A stretch of DNA of 64,000 nucleotides from Streptomyces sp. NBC_00335 (GTDB lineage Bacteria; Actinomycetota; Actinomycetes; Streptomycetales; Streptomycetaceae): NCBI RefSeq assembly GCF_036127095.1, contig NZ_CP108006.1:4030001-4094000 (forward strand), written 5' to 3'. Every line of letters starts with the position of its first letter. Positions within the stretch are counted from its first letter, which is position 1. The notes below the pieces were generated by a model. It was not told the origin of the DNA. It searched no databases and was given only the letters and a program-made list of their open reading frames with translations. The position numbers and the translations under genes are program-made. Positions 63,164 through 64,000 of this stretch are shown here, one piece after another.

Positions 63164-64000
63164 GTGCACATCGCCCTCGCCGGGGCCGCCAGCCCCACCG
63201 GCATCCGGCTCGCCGCCGAGCTGCTCGGCCGCGGCCACCACCTGACCCTGCTCACCGCCACCGACGTACGGCAGAGCAGGCTCCTGCTGGCCCGTCAGCT
63301 CGCGCTGATCGGGCTGTATCCCGAGTACGTGGACCTCCTCTCGGCCCGGCTCCACGCGCGCCGGGGCGCCGAGGTCCTGTCCGGCGCCGCACCCGCGTCC
63401 GCGGCTTCCGCAGCCCGGTCGGGCCGCTTCGACGCCGTCTGGTGCGTGGAGCAGCCCGCCGCCACCGCGGCCGCGCTGCTGCCGCTCGCCTCCGGAGGGG
63501 AGGGGCGTACGGCGTTCCACCTGGTCACCGTCGGAGACGCGGGTCCGGCCGGGCGTACGGTCGCCGCCGCGGCCGTACGGGACGGGTTCCCGGCCGGGGT
63601 GCACTGCCTGGCCCCGACCGTCAGCGACCTGGCCGACCATGCGGAGCTGCCCCGGCCCGCTTTCACCCGGCTCGCCGTCGCCGAGTCCGTCCGGCCGGCT
63701 CCGGCGGCGCCACCGTCGCCGGAGCCGGGGGCCCCGGCGACGGTCAGCCTGCTTCCGCTGGCCCCCGCCGCCCGCGCCCTGGCGGAGGCCGCCGGGGAAC
63801 CGGGCTGGTCGGGGCTGCGCCGCATCGGCTGGGTGCACGCACACCCCACCGAGGGCACGGAGCTGACCCGTGCGGTCGGCCCCGAGCTGGCCCCGGGGCT
63901 GCTGCGGCGCCTGTCGGAGCTCCAGCCCGCGGCCGCCACGACCGAGCTGGACGGGCCGCCGCTCGGCGCCGGGTACCTCACCCGGGCTGCGGCGCCCGTC
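63164..64000 (+). CDS. NAD-dependent epimerase/reductase-like protein (cut by window end)
   Basis: GTG at 63164, open to the last base (279 codons seen). The first residues I-A-L-A-G-A-A-S-P-T-G-I-R form a Rossmann nucleotide-binding loop. The rest is Ala-rich with no membrane segment. It follows the KAS III-like gene by 35 bp and is probably cotranscribed. The full product is not in the window. Confidence 0.65.
   Translation, partial: MHIALAGAASPTGIRLAAELLGRGHHLTLLTATDVRQSRLLLARQLALIGLYPEYVDLLSARLHARRGAEVLSGAAPASAASAARSGRFDAVWCVEQPAATAAALLPLASGGEGRTAFHLVTVGDAGPAGRTVAAAAVRDGFPAGVHCLAPTVSDLADHAELPRPAFTRLAVAESVRPAPAAPPSPEPGAPATVSLLPLAPAARALAEAAGEPGWSGLRRIGWVHAHPTEGTELTRAVGPELAPGLLRRLSELQPAAATTELDGPPLGAGYLTRAAAPV

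Overview
The window is high-GC DNA with an actinobacterial, very probably Streptomyces, gene repertoire: many GTG/TTG starts, several NarL-type two-component pairs, an ECF sigma factor of the SigJ type, TetR and XRE regulators, a PP2C phosphatase with PAS and GAF sensors, a small family named after S. coelicolor SCO5918, and Pro/Ala-rich linkers. All calls come from reading the sequence; no database was searched.

Left part (1-16,920): four copies of a direct repeat divide this region. Three copies carry the 3' half of a tRNA-Gly(CCC), from the anticodon loop to the acceptor end, followed by a conserved terminator hairpin and a short tail; base 1 starts inside the terminator of a first copy. 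They bound three modules. Module 1 (1-3.2 kb) holds four small minus-strand genes that all encode the same short motif, G-P-V-V-Q-[AV]-x-x-[VI]. This resembles the RHIM-like bacterial amyloid signalling motifs, and two of the four proteins are membrane proteins. It is the best candidate for an undescribed system. Module 2 (3.2-9.0 kb) has an MMPL transporter, a histidine kinase and a response regulator in one operon, with a facing secreted serine hydrolase. Module 3 (9.1-16.8 kb) has a DUF4232 lipoprotein, a membrane-anchored XRE regulator, a cold-shock protein, a DEAD-box RNA helicase with a hairpin over its Shine-Dalgarno sequence, a CBS protein, an SCO5918-family protein and a MerR-like regulator behind a long repeat-containing leader.

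Middle (17-35.9 kb): a four-gene operon resembling type VII secretion substrates and partners; the PAS-GAF-PP2C phosphatase; three small genes (DUF5994-like and others); a barstar-family protein; two NarL-type two-component systems; small membrane proteins; a secreted type-B carboxylesterase; an ECF sigma factor next to an NDH-2-like flavoprotein; and a GtrA-like membrane protein behind a cluster of operator-like repeats.

Mobile DNA (35.9-37.7 kb): a TnpB-only IS200/IS605-type element sits inside the remnant of an alkyl sulfatase gene. Removing the element restores the remnant's reading frame across the junction.

Right part (37.7-64 kb): regulator/hydrolase pairs with clear inverted- or direct-repeat operators; a secreted S33-type peptidase broken by a frameshift; cbtB-cbtA under a cobalamin riboswitch; a beta-propeller phytase; a TIGR04222-type protein; urate oxidase; a class III aminotransferase; an SDR; a complete kdpFABC potassium-pump operon with an extra 27-codon ORF but no kdpDE in the window; an SMP-30-like protein; a GNAT acetyltransferase; and at the edge a large HTH/TPR-like regulator divergent from a KAS III-like enzyme and a Rossmann-fold protein cut by the window end, possibly the start of a biosynthetic cluster.
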